64,000 bases of DNA from Pigmentiphaga litoralis (GCF_013408655.1 NZ_JACCBP010000001.1:2480001-2544000), one strand, 5' to 3'; positions 42,317-50,561 are shown, counted from the stretch's first letter. A program made the numbers and translations. Notes: generated by a model from the sequence alone, not told the origin.

Positions 42317-43806
42317 CGACCTTGCCTATCCGCCTGCAGCTGTGTTTGGTCTCACACACCAATGCAGGCAAGACGACCCTGGCCCGCACCCTGTTGCTGC
42401 GCGATGTGGGCGAAGTGCGGGACGCCGCGCACGTGACCGAGACGGCCGACGCCCACACCCTGCTCACCTCGCCCGAAGGGGACGAGCTGACCTTGTGGGA
42501 CACGCCCGGTTTTGGCGACTCGGTGCGGCTGGCCAAACGACTGAGCCAGGCTGGCAACCCGGTCGGCTGGTTCCTGAGCGAAGTCTGGGATCGCATGCGC
42601 GACCGCCCCTTCTACCTGAGCCAGCGCGCCCTGCTTGCCGCCCGCGATCACGCGGACGTCGTGCTGTATCTCGTCAACGCGTCCGAAGACCCGCAAGACG
42701 CCGGCTACGTCGTCCCGGAAATGCAGTTGCTGCAGTGGCTGGGCAAGCCGGTCGTTGTGCTTCTCAACCAGATGGGACCGCCCGCACCCGCCAATGCGGA
42801 ACAGGCCGACATCCGCAAATGGTCGCAGGCCTTGCGATCGTCCACCGTTGTTCGCGCCGTGCTGCCCATGGACGCCTTTGCGCGGTGCTGGGTCCATGAG
42901 GGCGTGCTGTTCGAAAGCCTGGTGGACCTGGCTCCCGCTGACAAACGAGAGGGTGCGCAGCGGCTCGTGGCGACCTGGGAAGCCCGCAACACCGATCGCT
43001 TCGAGGCGTCCATGCACGCCCTGGCTGATCTGCTGGCCGCCGCCGCGCGCGACACGCAGGCGGTGGCCAGCGACGCCTCGACCTTGAAGAAGGCGCTGCA
43101 CGCCATCACCCCGGGCAAACGGGTCGCCGACCCTGCACAAGACAGCGCCATGCGGGCCCTGGTCGAACGCGTCGCGGGCGTGGAATCGCAGACCACCTTG
43201 AAGCTTCTGGCGTTGCACGGCCTGGATGGCAAGGTGGCCGCGCGCGTGAACGAGCGCTTGAGCGAACACATGAACATCCGCACCCCGGTAGGCGTAAAAC
43301 AGGCCGGCCTGGTGGGCGCGATCCTGTCGGGCGCCGCCACCGGGGCATCGGCCGACGTCTTGAGCGGCGGCCTGACCCTCGGCGGTGGCATGGTGGTCGG
43401 CGCGGTCGTGGGCGCGGCCACCTTTGCCGGCGCGGCCTGGGGCGTCAACAAGGCCAGCGGCGCCGACCGCGCCACGGTACGGTTGAGCCATGCCTACCTG
43501 CAGGCGCTGGCCGAAGCCGGCCTGCTTCGCTATCTGGCCATCACGCACTTTGGCCGCGGGCGCGGCAACTTTGTTGAAGGCGAAGCCCCCGCCTTCTGGC
43601 GCGACGACGTGGCGCGCGTCATCACTGAGCGCGCCGACCCGCTGCAGGAAGCCTGGACCGCCGCCCGCAACGCACCTGGCGACAATGCCCCCGTCGCGAC
43701 GCTGGCCCGCCTGCTGGCCGACGCCATGGCGCACTTGCTGGAACAGCTGTATCCGGAAGCGGAAAAGCTGAAACTGCGCCATATCGAGGATGAGTCCAAC
43801 GGGTAG
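42313..43806 (+). CDS. DUF3482 GTPase
   Basis: This 497-residue protein opens with a Ras-like GTPase domain: G1 loop SHTNAGKTTLARTL (about residues 14-27), G3 DTPGFGDS and a probable G4 VVLLNQMGPP. The C-terminal part is DUF3482, with a glycine/alanine-rich membrane-active stretch (VGAILSGAATGASADVLSGG, TLGGGMVVGAVVGAATFAGA). It is translationally coupled to the DUF2868 gene. The membrane-inserting helix recalls YcjX/YcjF-like or dynamin-like stress GTPases. A role at the inner membrane is inferred. Confidence 0.85.
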   Translation: MTTLPIRLQLCLVSHTNAGKTTLARTLLLRDVGEVRDAAHVTETADAHTLLTSPEGDELTLWDTPGFGDSVRLAKRLSQAGNPVGWFLSEVWDRMRDRPFYLSQRALLAARDHADVVLYLVNASEDPQDAGYVVPEMQLLQWLGKPVVVLLNQMGPPAPANAEQADIRKWSQALRSSTVVRAVLPMDAFARCWVHEGVLFESLVDLAPADKREGAQRLVATWEARNTDRFEASMHALADLLAAAARDTQAVASDASTLKKALHAITPGKRVADPAQDSAMRALVERVAGVESQTTLKLLALHGLDGKVAARVNERLSEHMNIRTPVGVKQAGLVGAILSGAATGASADVLSGGLTLGGGMVVGAVVGAATFAGAAWGVNKASGADRATVRLSHAYLQALAEAGLLRYLAITHFGRGRGNFVEGEAPAFWRDDVARVITERADPLQEAWTAARNAPGDNAPVATLARLLADAMAHLLEQLYPEAEKLKLRHIEDESNG

Positions 43807-43927
43807 GACGCAGGTGGGTCGACAATAGGACGCGACTAGGACGGTTGACGAACTCAACCATGGGACGCGGCTAGGACGATGACGACTAGGACGACGGGTA
43901 GGACGGCAGTAGGACGAGACTAGGACG
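43804..43927. repeat. Phased TAGGACG direct-repeat array
   Basis: TAGGACG occurs at 43804, 43826, 43837, 43872, 43887, 43899, 43910 and 43921, with the variant TGGGACG at 43861. The steps are 22, 11, 24, 11, 15, 12, 11 and 11 bases, close to one helical turn or two. The first copy contains the TAG stop of the GTPase gene. Bases between copies vary. No CRISPR-like spacer structure is present. Confidence 0.8.
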
Positions 43928-43935
43928 ATCACGCT

Positions 43936-43969
43936 TTGCCGTTGTGCCTGCCAATTGGCACAACGGCAA
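43936..43969. terminator. Strong 13-bp hairpin after the TAGGACG array
   Basis: TTGCCGTTGTGCC (43936-43948) and GGCACAACGGCAA (43957-43969) form a perfect 13-bp stem with an 8-base loop. It is about 130 bases past the GTPase stop. The downstream run is only AATTT, so it may be a weak bidirectional terminator or part of the repeat element. Confidence 0.5.
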
Positions 43970-44218
43970 CAGAATTTGCCCGGAATCGACCGGCAGACGT
44001 CCCGTCGAGTATCCGCATGCCAGCAAGGCAAGCCGTCGCTTTCATCCCAAATAGGGTGGACTGACTAGGGTTCCCACCGATATGTCCGCCGCACGGCATC
44101 AGGTTGAATCCTTTAAGGTTCAACTACGCGCGTCGGTGCAACGACGCCCCGTAGTCTGGCATCCCCTTCCTATCCATAAAATTGACCGGCGCTGCAGGCG
44201 CCAGGGAACACTCAACTC
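43970..44218. other. Non-coding leader region before Bug gene
   Basis: With the array and hairpin above, this completes a 412-base gap between the GTPase and Bug genes. I see no credible reading frame in it. It holds the inverted repeat at 44103-44124 and an AT-rich patch (TAAAAT at 44177-44182) about 37 bases before the Bug start that could be a -10 element. No tRNA or known riboswitch fold is recognisable. Confidence 0.5.
44103..44124. promoter_or_regulatory. Inverted repeat upstream of Bug gene
   Basis: GTTGAA (44103-44108) and TTCAAC (44119-44124) flank CCTT-T-AAGG (44110-44118), so the whole site is symmetric apart from one unpaired T at 44109. It lies 95 bases before the Bug start and may be an operator. 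No regulator gene is adjacent. Confidence 0.5.
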
Positions 44219-45208
44219 ATGTCGCTGACCGTCAAACCAGGCGTCACCGCCCTCTTCACCGCCGCCATCGTCGGCATCTGTGCCAGCGGCTCGGCCATGG
44301 CGCAAGCCTATCCCAACAAGCCCATCCGCCTGATCGTTCCGTTCGCGGCAGGCGGCACGACCGACATCGTGGCGCGCATCGTCGCCAACGGCCTGTCGCA
44401 GGAACTCGGCCAGACCGTGGTCGTGGAAAACCGCGGCGGTGGCGGCGGCGCCATCGGCGCCGACGCGCTCGTGCGCTCGCCCAACGACGGCTACACCCTG
44501 GGCATTGCCACCGTCAGCACCATGGCCACCAACCCGGCCACCAACGCCAAGACACCGTACGATCCGATCAAGGACTTCACGCCGATCACCAACCTGGTCA
44601 ACGTGCCCAACGTCCTGACCATCAACCTGCAAGTCCCGGCCAAGAACATGAAGGAGTTCATTGCGCTCCTGAAGAAAGAGCCCGGCAAATACAGCTACGC
44701 ATCGGCCGGCACCGGTTCCATCTCGCACCTGGACGGCGAACTCTTCAAGTCGGTCACCAAGACCAACATGGTCCACGTCCCCTACCGCGGCTCAGGCCCC
44801 GCCCTGAACGACACCCTGGCCGGCCAGGTCAACGCCCAGTTCGACAACCTGCCGTCCACCATGCCCCACGTCATCGCCGGCAAGCTGCGCGCCCTGGCCA
44901 TCGCGTCGCCGCAACGCCTGCCCGCCCTGCCCGACGTCCCGACCTTTGCCGAAGAAGGCCTGCCGGAAGTCAACAACGTCGCCTGGTACGGCATCGTCGC
45001 CCCGGCCGGCACGCCCGCCGCGGTCGTCAAGCGCGTGCAGGAAGCGTCGGTCAAGGCCTTGAAGATGCCCGCCGTGCGTGACCGCCTGCTGGAAAGCGGC
45101 GCCCTGATCGACGGCAACACGCCTGAACAGTTCAGCGCCCAGATCGCCAAGGAACTGGCCCTGCGCAAACGTATCGCCAAGGAACAGAACATCGTCCTGA
45201 TCGAATAG
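44219..45208 (+). CDS. Bug/TctC-family periplasmic solute-binding protein
   Basis: This 329-residue protein has a signal peptide ending AMA-Q and the hallmark YPNKPIRLIVPFAAGGTTDI. A Gly-rich loop (ENRGGGGGAIGADALV) and DGYTLGIATVSTMATN follow. Unlike the other Bug genes here it stands alone, with no enzyme gene or regulator beside it. A hairpin terminator follows at 45212-45230 and then tRNA-Lys. Isolated Bug genes are common in this bacterial group and often act with distant transport genes. Confidence 0.92.
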   Translation: MSLTVKPGVTALFTAAIVGICASGSAMAQAYPNKPIRLIVPFAAGGTTDIVARIVANGLSQELGQTVVVENRGGGGGAIGADALVRSPNDGYTLGIATVSTMATNPATNAKTPYDPIKDFTPITNLVNVPNVLTINLQVPAKNMKEFIALLKKEPGKYSYASAGTGSISHLDGELFKSVTKTNMVHVPYRGSGPALNDTLAGQVNAQFDNLPSTMPHVIAGKLRALAIASPQRLPALPDVPTFAEEGLPEVNNVAWYGIVAPAGTPAAVVKRVQEASVKALKMPAVRDRLLESGALIDGNTPEQFSAQIAKELALRKRIAKEQNIVLIE

Positions 45209-45211
45209 GCC

Positions 45212-45230
45212 TTGCCTGTTTTTCAGGCAA
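45212..45230 (+). terminator. Terminator of the isolated Bug gene
   Basis: TTGCCTG (45212-45218), a TTTTT loop and CAGGCAA (45224-45230) form a perfect 7-bp hairpin four bases after the Bug stop. No T run follows it, but the position directly behind the gene supports a transcript-end function. Confidence 0.5.
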
Positions 45231-45264
45231 CGCTGGGCGAAGCGCAGCAATTTTGCCGGTCGAC

Positions 45265-45294
45265 TTTACAAGCGCCTAAAAAGTTTGCTATAGT
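45265..45294 (+). promoter_or_regulatory. Sigma-70-type promoter of tRNA-Lys
   Basis: TTTACA (45265-45270) and TATAGT (45289-45294) are separated by 18 bases. The mature tRNA begins ten bases after the -10 box, so transcription should start almost at the tRNA 5' end. Confidence 0.65.
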
Positions 45295-45303
45295 TTCGTT
45301 CTC

Positions 45304-45379
45304 GGGTTGTTAGCTCAGTTGGTAGAGCAGCGGACTCTTAATCCGTAGGTCGAGTGTTCGAGCCACTCACAGCCCACCA
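45304..45379 (+). tRNA. tRNA-Lys (anticodon CUU)
   Basis: This is a 76-base cloverleaf. The acceptor arm pairs GGGTTGT with ACAGCCC (one G-T pair). The D loop has AGCTCAGTTGGTAGAGC. The anticodon loop CTCTTAA carries CTT. The T arm is GAGTG-TTCGAGC-CACTC. The CCA end is encoded in the DNA. CUU reads the AAG lysine codon. Confidence 0.96.
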
Positions 45380-45402
45380 GAACTGCCGGTGTAAGAAGCC
45401 GG

Positions 45403-45440
45403 AAAAAAGCCGCATCAATGCAAATTGATGCGGCTTTTTT
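45403..45440 (+). terminator. Rho-independent terminator after tRNA-Lys
   Basis: GCCGCATCAAT (45409-45419), loop GCAA and ATTGATGCGGC (45424-45434) form an 11-bp stem, with six A before it and six T after it. The A and T tracts make it functional in both directions. It ends the tRNA transcript and could also end transcripts of the facing gene at 45501. Confidence 0.9.
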
Positions 45441-45500
45441 GCGTGTGCTGGTTTTGAGTTTGCCTGTGGGGCGAATCGGGCGGCGCCAGAGTGTGCTCAG

Positions 45501-45896
45501 TCAGGCAGTGCCGTCGTGGACCGACGCAAGGTGCTTTTGTCCCTGTGCAGCAAGGCCGCGCCGCGATCGCGACAGAATCTGCTCGGCGCGTTGCATCATG
45601 TCTTGCGCGTTCTCGATGAAGGCGCCCAGTGCGTCCACCCGCGCCGTGCTCGGATCCGGGATGCGGGGCGGCAGCAACCTCCCCTCCCTGACATATATCT
45701 GGATGAATGCGCTGTCGGGATCGATGAAGGCAATACCGGTATCGGTCAGGACCGCCCACGGCGGGTCAGACAGGACGGGCCTGACCCCACTGACAGGCCT
45801 GAGCCCCAGAAAGACGCCTTCAACCAGCACATCGCCCACAAGCACCCGCATGCGCTTTCCCAGGAATTGCGGCCATGCGTCGGAAATCCCAAGCAT
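45501..45896 (-). CDS. Small protein of unknown function, paralogue of 47394-47747
   Basis: This 131-residue protein has no signal peptide or membrane helix. Its core aligns by eye with the gene at 47394: WPQFLGKRMRVLVGDVLVEG against WPELEGKHLKVVAPWGTLEG, and PWAVLTDTGIAFIDPDSAFI with QIYVREGRL against PWAIRTDDGQEVLLDPENPA with IKIYVEGQQL. The N-terminal half may be a small beta barrel and the C-terminal part a helix (RVDALGAFIENAQDMMQRAE). I do not recognise the family. It lies on the opposite strand to its paralogue, 1.5 kb away. Confidence 0.6.
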   Translation of the reverse strand: MLGISDAWPQFLGKRMRVLVGDVLVEGVFLGLRPVSGVRPVLSDPPWAVLTDTGIAFIDPDSAFIQIYVREGRLLPPRIPDPSTARVDALGAFIENAQDMMQRAEQILSRSRRGLAAQGQKHLASVHDGTA

Positions 45897-46275
45897 GCGA
45901 GTGACCTCTGCCCTACGGCGCTAATAGGTGGGGCGATCTGCGAAGGCAGACGGCGGGCGAGCGCTCCGCACTGTTGTGCATTGCGGTGCTCATGCTTACG
46001 ACTCTATAGGACGTTTGGCGCTGACGAGAGAAAAATTTCGAGCGTTGTTGCACTTTTGGTGAGATTGAGCGCGCATGCTGGGTGGTCCGTCAGAAAACCG
46101 CCGACGCCAGAAGCTGGAATCACGGGAGCATTCGATGCGCACTTAATCAAAGTGGTATTCGCCATCCCGCTCACCGTATCGACGTCAACTTGCCAACCTA
46201 CCATTAGTAGTTTAACTTAACTACCAATGGTAGCTTGCACTCGAGCTCCTCGACCCCACATCAAGGATGGCAAAC
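45897..46275. other. Non-coding region upstream of NAD(P)-binding protein gene
   Basis: This 379-base gap is more AT-rich than its surroundings near 46140-46220. It holds the paired palindromes at 46198-46233. A 66-codon minus-strand frame (46004-46204) has no convincing start signal or family and is not called. I see no RNA gene. Confidence 0.5.
46198..46233. promoter_or_regulatory. Paired palindromic operators upstream of 46276
   Basis: CTACCATTAGTAG (46198-46210, one mismatch) and CTACCAATGGTAG (46221-46233, perfect) are 13-bp palindromes with centres 23 bases apart, about two helical turns. They lie 43 bases before the NAD(P)-binding protein gene. Such pairs are typical sites for TetR, MarR or HxlR dimers. 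No regulator of that kind is nearby. Confidence 0.6.
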
Positions 46276-47268
46276 ATGAAAACAGGTCCGATACTTTTCG
46301 CGGGTGGTTCCGGCAGCGTAGGGCGCAAGACGCTTGCGTGGTTCAGAACGCGGCATCCCGATACACCGCTGCTCATCGGTGGGCGCAACCTCAAGACCGC
46401 AGGCGAATTGGCTGACTCGACCGGATCTGCCCGCGCGGTGGGCATTGATCTCGATCAACCCCGGCTAGGCCTGGGCCAGGACATCACGGTTGGTGCGGTG
46501 GTCATGCTGGTGCCCGACAATGGATTGAACGGGCTGCGCCTGGCGCAAGAACAAAGCGTGCCCTACATGAGTATCGGAAGTGGCCTGATCGAAGTCGCGT
46601 CCGAGCTTGCCCTGTTCACGCACCGCCCTGCCTCTTCCCCCGTGGTGCTGGCATCGCATTGGATGGCGGGCGCGGCGGTGCTGCTGGCGGCCCGGGCGGC
46701 GCAGCAGTTCGACCATGTGCGGTCCATTGCACTGGGGGCGCTGGTGGACGATCAGGATTCAGTCGGGCCGACCGCCGTGGAAGACATGGAGCGCCTGCAC
46801 GAAGCCGCGCCTGCCGCGTTTGCACTCAAAGACGGAAAGCGCGTCTGGTTGACCGGCGATGACGTCCATCACGAGATCGAGACGGTCGACGGCCGGCGGC
46901 TTACTGGGAGCGCATTCTCTTCTTTCGACGTCGTGAGCTTGCAGGCGTTGACGGGCGCGCCCGATATCCGTTTCGACCTGGTGACCGCGGAATCATCCAG
47001 TCGGCGCAAGGGCGGCAAGGCTGCGACGGAAATCATGGTTGAGCTTGAAGGGAATATCGCCGGCAGCCCGGCCAAACGCCGCGCGACGCTGGTCTTCGAT
47101 GACGGCACCGCAGCGCTCACGGGCGTCAGCGTGGTCCTGCTGCTGGGGGCGGTGTTGGGGCTGGATGGGCAAGCGCCGATGCCGCCCGGGCTGTACATGC
47201 CTGAGTTGCTGGCGCGGCCTGATGACTTCGTGGCGGCGCTTGTCGAGGCCGGCGCCCAGGTAAGCTGA
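46276..47268 (+). CDS. Saccharopine dehydrogenase-like NAD(P)-binding protein
   Basis: This 330-residue protein opens with a Rossmann fold, ILFAGGSGSVGRKTLAWF, followed by LIGGRNLKTAGELADS. The C-terminal part has AFSSFDVVSLQALTGAPDIR and ATEIMVELEG. The plan resembles saccharopine dehydrogenase-type or NmrA-like oxidoreductases of unknown substrate. AAGGA lies eight bases before ATG 46276, which is preferred over ATG 46267. Two 13-bp palindromes upstream suggest tight regulation. No signal peptide or partner gene is seen. Confidence 0.8.
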   Translation: MKTGPILFAGGSGSVGRKTLAWFRTRHPDTPLLIGGRNLKTAGELADSTGSARAVGIDLDQPRLGLGQDITVGAVVMLVPDNGLNGLRLAQEQSVPYMSIGSGLIEVASELALFTHRPASSPVVLASHWMAGAAVLLAARAAQQFDHVRSIALGALVDDQDSVGPTAVEDMERLHEAAPAAFALKDGKRVWLTGDDVHHEIETVDGRRLTGSAFSSFDVVSLQALTGAPDIRFDLVTAESSSRRKGGKAATEIMVELEGNIAGSPAKRRATLVFDDGTAALTGVSVVLLLGAVLGLDGQAPMPPGLYMPELLARPDDFVAALVEAGAQVS

Positions 47269-47393
47269 CCGGGGCATCAAGCCTGCGCGTTGGCACTCCC
47301 GACGCTAGCCGCATCCGTGCTCAGTGGTAGATACACAAGGAAACCGCATGGTCGCGCTGCGGGTTGGGATACTCGCAAAAACTGTGAGGTGAC

Positions 47394-47747
47394 ATGCCAA
47401 CCAAGCTATACGACCTGTGGCCTGAACTGGAAGGGAAGCATCTGAAAGTGGTTGCGCCTTGGGGCACCCTTGAAGGAACGCTGATCGGGATCACCGCGCC
47501 CGCAGATGCATCTGCAGTCCACCCGGAAGCAGAACTACCGTGGGCAATCCGGACCGATGACGGACAAGAAGTGCTTCTTGATCCCGAAAATCCCGCTATC
47601 AAAATCTACGTGGAAGGCCAGCAGCTGGGCGCGTCCGGGACGATTCCTTTAACGACTGGACTGCAGGATCGCGTACATGATCTTCTGACGAAGTACGACC
47701 ACTTCCTGGCCATGCTTCGCAAGGCGTCATCCCGGAACCGACGCTGA
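47394..47747 (+). CDS. Small protein of unknown function, paralogue of 45501-45896
   Basis: This 117-residue protein has GAGGTG just before ATG 47394. Motifs shared with the other copy are WPELEGKHLKVV, TLEGTLIGI, LPWAIRTDDGQ, LLDPENPAIKIYVEGQ and a C-terminal helix (LQDRVHDLLTKYDHFLAMLR). A conserved Trp-Pro and Asp-Pro pattern suggests a small folded domain. I do not recognise the family and there is no catalytic motif. The neighbouring NAD(P)-binding protein separates the two copies. Confidence 0.65.
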   Translation: MPTKLYDLWPELEGKHLKVVAPWGTLEGTLIGITAPADASAVHPEAELPWAIRTDDGQEVLLDPENPAIKIYVEGQQLGASGTIPLTTGLQDRVHDLLTKYDHFLAMLRKASSRNRR

Positions 47748-47933
47748 CCTCGCGGCATCACGGAAGCGATGCTGCGCCCGAGTCGTTTTCGATAGAACTT
47801 ACGTCAAGACAGAGCAAAAGCTTACGATTTCGCTGTGGCAGTGCGGCGACGGATGGCTTCTACAGGCTGGCAACGGGTTACCCTGACCCGCCATTCGCCT
47901 TTTGGAACCCCGCATTTCAATGTGCCGCACGCA

Positions 47934-49880
47934 ATGACCCGCCCCAGCCTGCCCCGCGATTCTCTTCCCGCTACCGACGCGCATTATCGCGCGCTGTTCG
48001 AGCAGTGCGCTCTTGGAATGGCGCGCGCGCAGTTCCCGGATGGCCGCTGGCTTGAGGTCAACGCAGCGTTCTGCCAGATGCTGGGACGCACGCCAGAGGA
48101 AATGCTCGTTGCCTGCTGGCCAGAAATGACCCACCCGGACGACATCAAGGCAGATCTCGTCAATTTCGAGCGCATGGCCGCAGGCCAGCTCAACGCTTAT
48201 TCGCTTGAAAAGCGGCTCCTTCACAAAGACGGCCACTACATCTGGACCAAGCTGCATCTGTCGGTTGTCCGGGACGCGAGCGGCGCCCCGGATTACGAGA
48301 TGGCCGTGATCGAAGACATTCGTGAACGCAAAGCCGCCGAAGAGGAATTGGTACAAAGCCGTCTGAAGCTCGAAGCAGAACGCGCCTGGTTCAAGGCCAT
48401 CGTCGACACCATACCTACCGGCCTGATCATGCTCGACGCGTCCGGCGCCATGATCCTGGAAAATGCGGAGTGGAAGAAAACGTGGGCGGGAAACGCAATC
48501 GTGGATTCCGTCGTCGATTACGACGCCTACAAGGGGTTCCGTCCAGATACGGGCGAGCGAATTGATGCGCTCGACTGGCCCTGCGCACTGTCGCTCAAGC
48601 AAGGGATATCGACCCGAGACGTTGTGCTCGACATCGAGCGACTCAATGGCACGCGGGGAACCATCGTGGTGTCGAGTTCGCCCATTCTTGACCGGGACGG
48701 CAACATTGTTGGCGCGGTGGCTGCGAACATGGACATCACCGAGCTGCGGGCCGCTCAAGCCCGCTTGGTGGAAGCGGACAAGCGCAAAGACGAATTCCTG
48801 GCCATGCTGGCGCATGAACTGCGCGGGCCCATGAGTGCGATCGTGAACACCGTTCAACTGCTCACCCGTCAGACCACCGAAGACAGTGCGCGCACGTACC
48901 TGGCCATTCTGACCCGGCAGAGCGAAGTGCTCGGTGGTCTGGTCAACGACCTGCTGGATGTGTCGCGCATCACGCGGGGACTGATTGAGCTTAAACACGA
49001 GCGGCTTGACGTCGGCGCCTTGGTCAACCAGGCGCTGGAAACGGTGCAGTCCCTGATGGACGAAAAGGGTCATACGCTGAGCGTCACCCTGCCACGAAAG
49101 ATAGTCGAGGTGACAGGCGACCCGGTTCGATTTGAACAGATACTGGTGAACCTGCTGACCAATGCGGCGAAGTACACGGACCCCGAAGGCCGCATTGCGC
49201 TGACTCTCGAACAATGCGACGAGCAGGCCTGTATCCGGGTGCGGGACAACGGTATCGGAATCGCAAATGACATGCGCGACCGGATCTTCGATCTCTTCGC
49301 ACAGGCGAATGGGGGCCTTGCGCGCTCGCAGGGCGGTCTGGGCATCGGCCTGACGATAGTCCGCAGCCTCGTCCAGCTTCACAAGGGCAAGATCGAGGTG
49401 CTGAGCGAAGGGCTTGGGCACGGGGCAGAGTTCACGGTTTCCTTTCCGATAGCGGCGCCGCAAGCCCGTGCGGCCAGGACCTATCAACAGCAACCCTTGC
49501 CTGCCGTGCAGCCTGGGGGCAAGCGAGTGCTGGTCGTCGATGACAACCCCGATATTGCAGAAACGCTGGCGCTGCTTCTCGAGCACTTCGGGCATACGGT
49601 GACTGTCGCGCATGACGGACCGGCTGCATTGCAAAAGGCGGAAGAAGTCGACCCGGAAGTGATTCTGCTGGATATCGGACTGCCGGGAATGGACGGCTAT
49701 GAGGTTGCCCGCCGCCTTCGCAAGGACCCGCGCCTGGGCCACGTGATACTCGCCGCGGTGACTGGCTATGGTCAGGACCAGGACCGGCGTGTCGCCATCG
49801 AAGCTGGCTTCAACAAACACTTCACGAAACCCGTCGATATCGATGCACTCAATGCCTACGTCACGTCGGCCAAGCTTTAG
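47934..49880 (+). CDS. PAS-PAS hybrid sensor histidine kinase with receiver domain
   Basis: This 648-residue soluble kinase has two PAS-type sensors (about residues 12-125 and 140-260), a HisKA domain with phospho-acceptor His294 in AHELRGPMSAI, and HATPase motifs NLLTNAAKYTD, DNGIGI and GGLGIGLTIV. The C-terminal receiver has VVDDNPDI, phospho-acceptor Asp580 in EVILLDIGLPGMDGYE and FTKPVD. There is no membrane helix. ATG 47934 is used; GTG 47835 is possible. No separate response regulator is adjacent, so the output is probably a phosphorelay to a distant partner. Confidence 0.9.
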   Translation: MTRPSLPRDSLPATDAHYRALFEQCALGMARAQFPDGRWLEVNAAFCQMLGRTPEEMLVACWPEMTHPDDIKADLVNFERMAAGQLNAYSLEKRLLHKDGHYIWTKLHLSVVRDASGAPDYEMAVIEDIRERKAAEEELVQSRLKLEAERAWFKAIVDTIPTGLIMLDASGAMILENAEWKKTWAGNAIVDSVVDYDAYKGFRPDTGERIDALDWPCALSLKQGISTRDVVLDIERLNGTRGTIVVSSSPILDRDGNIVGAVAANMDITELRAAQARLVEADKRKDEFLAMLAHELRGPMSAIVNTVQLLTRQTTEDSARTYLAILTRQSEVLGGLVNDLLDVSRITRGLIELKHERLDVGALVNQALETVQSLMDEKGHTLSVTLPRKIVEVTGDPVRFEQILVNLLTNAAKYTDPEGRIALTLEQCDEQACIRVRDNGIGIANDMRDRIFDLFAQANGGLARSQGGLGIGLTIVRSLVQLHKGKIEVLSEGLGHGAEFTVSFPIAAPQARAARTYQQQPLPAVQPGGKRVLVVDDNPDIAETLALLLEHFGHTVTVAHDGPAALQKAEEVDPEVILLDIGLPGMDGYEVARRLRKDPRLGHVILAAVTGYGQDQDRRVAIEAGFNKHFTKPVDIDALNAYVTSAKL

Positions 49881-49998
49881 CGGACTCTCTGGTTGATGGC
49901 ACAGCCGCGGCGTGGCGGGGTCGGCTGATCGCCACGGGTATCCCCTAGCGCGTCACAAGCCTCAAACCATTGACAGCAAAGCAAGCCCTGTCCAAACT

Positions 49999-50025
49999 AC
50001 GTGAAAATTCACACAGTTTTCACGT
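49999..50025. promoter_or_regulatory. MarR operator overlapping its own start region
   Basis: ACGTGAAAA (49999-50007) and TTTTCACGT (50017-50025) are exact inverted arms, and GTGAA-AA-TTCAC (50001-50012) is nested inside. The site ends two bases before the ATG of the MarR gene. Binding would block the start of transcription or translation directly. Confidence 0.7.
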
Positions 50026-50027
50026 AA

Positions 50028-50561
50028 ATGACAACTCAACTTCGCAAGATCATCTTCTCGCTTCCCAAGCGCCGGCCCACGCGCGCAGTCAAGGATGAGG
50101 CCGAGCTTTTCCATGTGACGGACTGGCCCATGCACTACTTGCTGGCCATTGACCGCCATCACGTACAGAACATGGCGCGCGTGCTCCAGCCTCTCGATTG
50201 CAGCCCGCTGATGTGGCGGGTGCTGAGCATCCTGGCGGATCAGGATGGGCACAACGTCAGCGAACTGGCGGAGCTGAGCGTGATCGAACGCTCGAATCTC
50301 AGCAAACTTCTTGACGGCATGGAACGCGATGGACTGATCGCGCGCACCGCGCCGGACGGCGACAAACGCAAAACCCTGATTTTCCTGGCGGATAGCGGCC
50401 GGGACCTGTTTGCCAGGTCTTTACCTGTCGTGCTGCGCTACTACGCCAGTTTCCTCACGGGGATCTCCCCTTCCGAGATGACCGCGTTCATGAAGGTCCT
50501 GACGCGGATCAAGTCAAACGTGAAGACGTTCGACCCCCGCGATGTTCATGGAAAAGATTGA
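50028..50561 (+). CDS. MarR family transcriptional regulator
   Basis: This 177-residue protein has a MarR winged helix: MWRVLSILADQDGHNVSELA, ERSNLSKLLDGMERDGLIAR and TAPDGDKRKTLIFLADSG. The N-terminal 30 residues are a basic extension. There is no Shine-Dalgarno before ATG 50028, and a palindrome ends two bases upstream, so the mRNA may be leaderless. It is followed by a Bug gene and a sulfatase-like gene in the same direction and probably represses all three, including itself. Confidence 0.9.
   Translation: MTTQLRKIIFSLPKRRPTRAVKDEAELFHVTDWPMHYLLAIDRHHVQNMARVLQPLDCSPLMWRVLSILADQDGHNVSELAELSVIERSNLSKLLDGMERDGLIARTAPDGDKRKTLIFLADSGRDLFARSLPVVLRYYASFLTGISPSEMTAFMKVLTRIKSNVKTFDPRDVHGKD

Noticed and set aside
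43804..43927. TAGGACG array as a CRISPR array
   Set aside because: The repeat is 7 bases, the gaps are about 4 bases and uneven, and no cas genes are present.
45304..45440. Integration site with an island at the tRNA-Lys 3' end
   Set aside because: No integrase, no repeat of the tRNA 3' end is visible in the window, and a normal terminator follows.
46004..46204. 66-codon minus-strand frame in the gap before the NAD(P)-binding gene
   Set aside because: It has no clear ribosome site, no recognisable domain, and it overlaps the twin palindromes.
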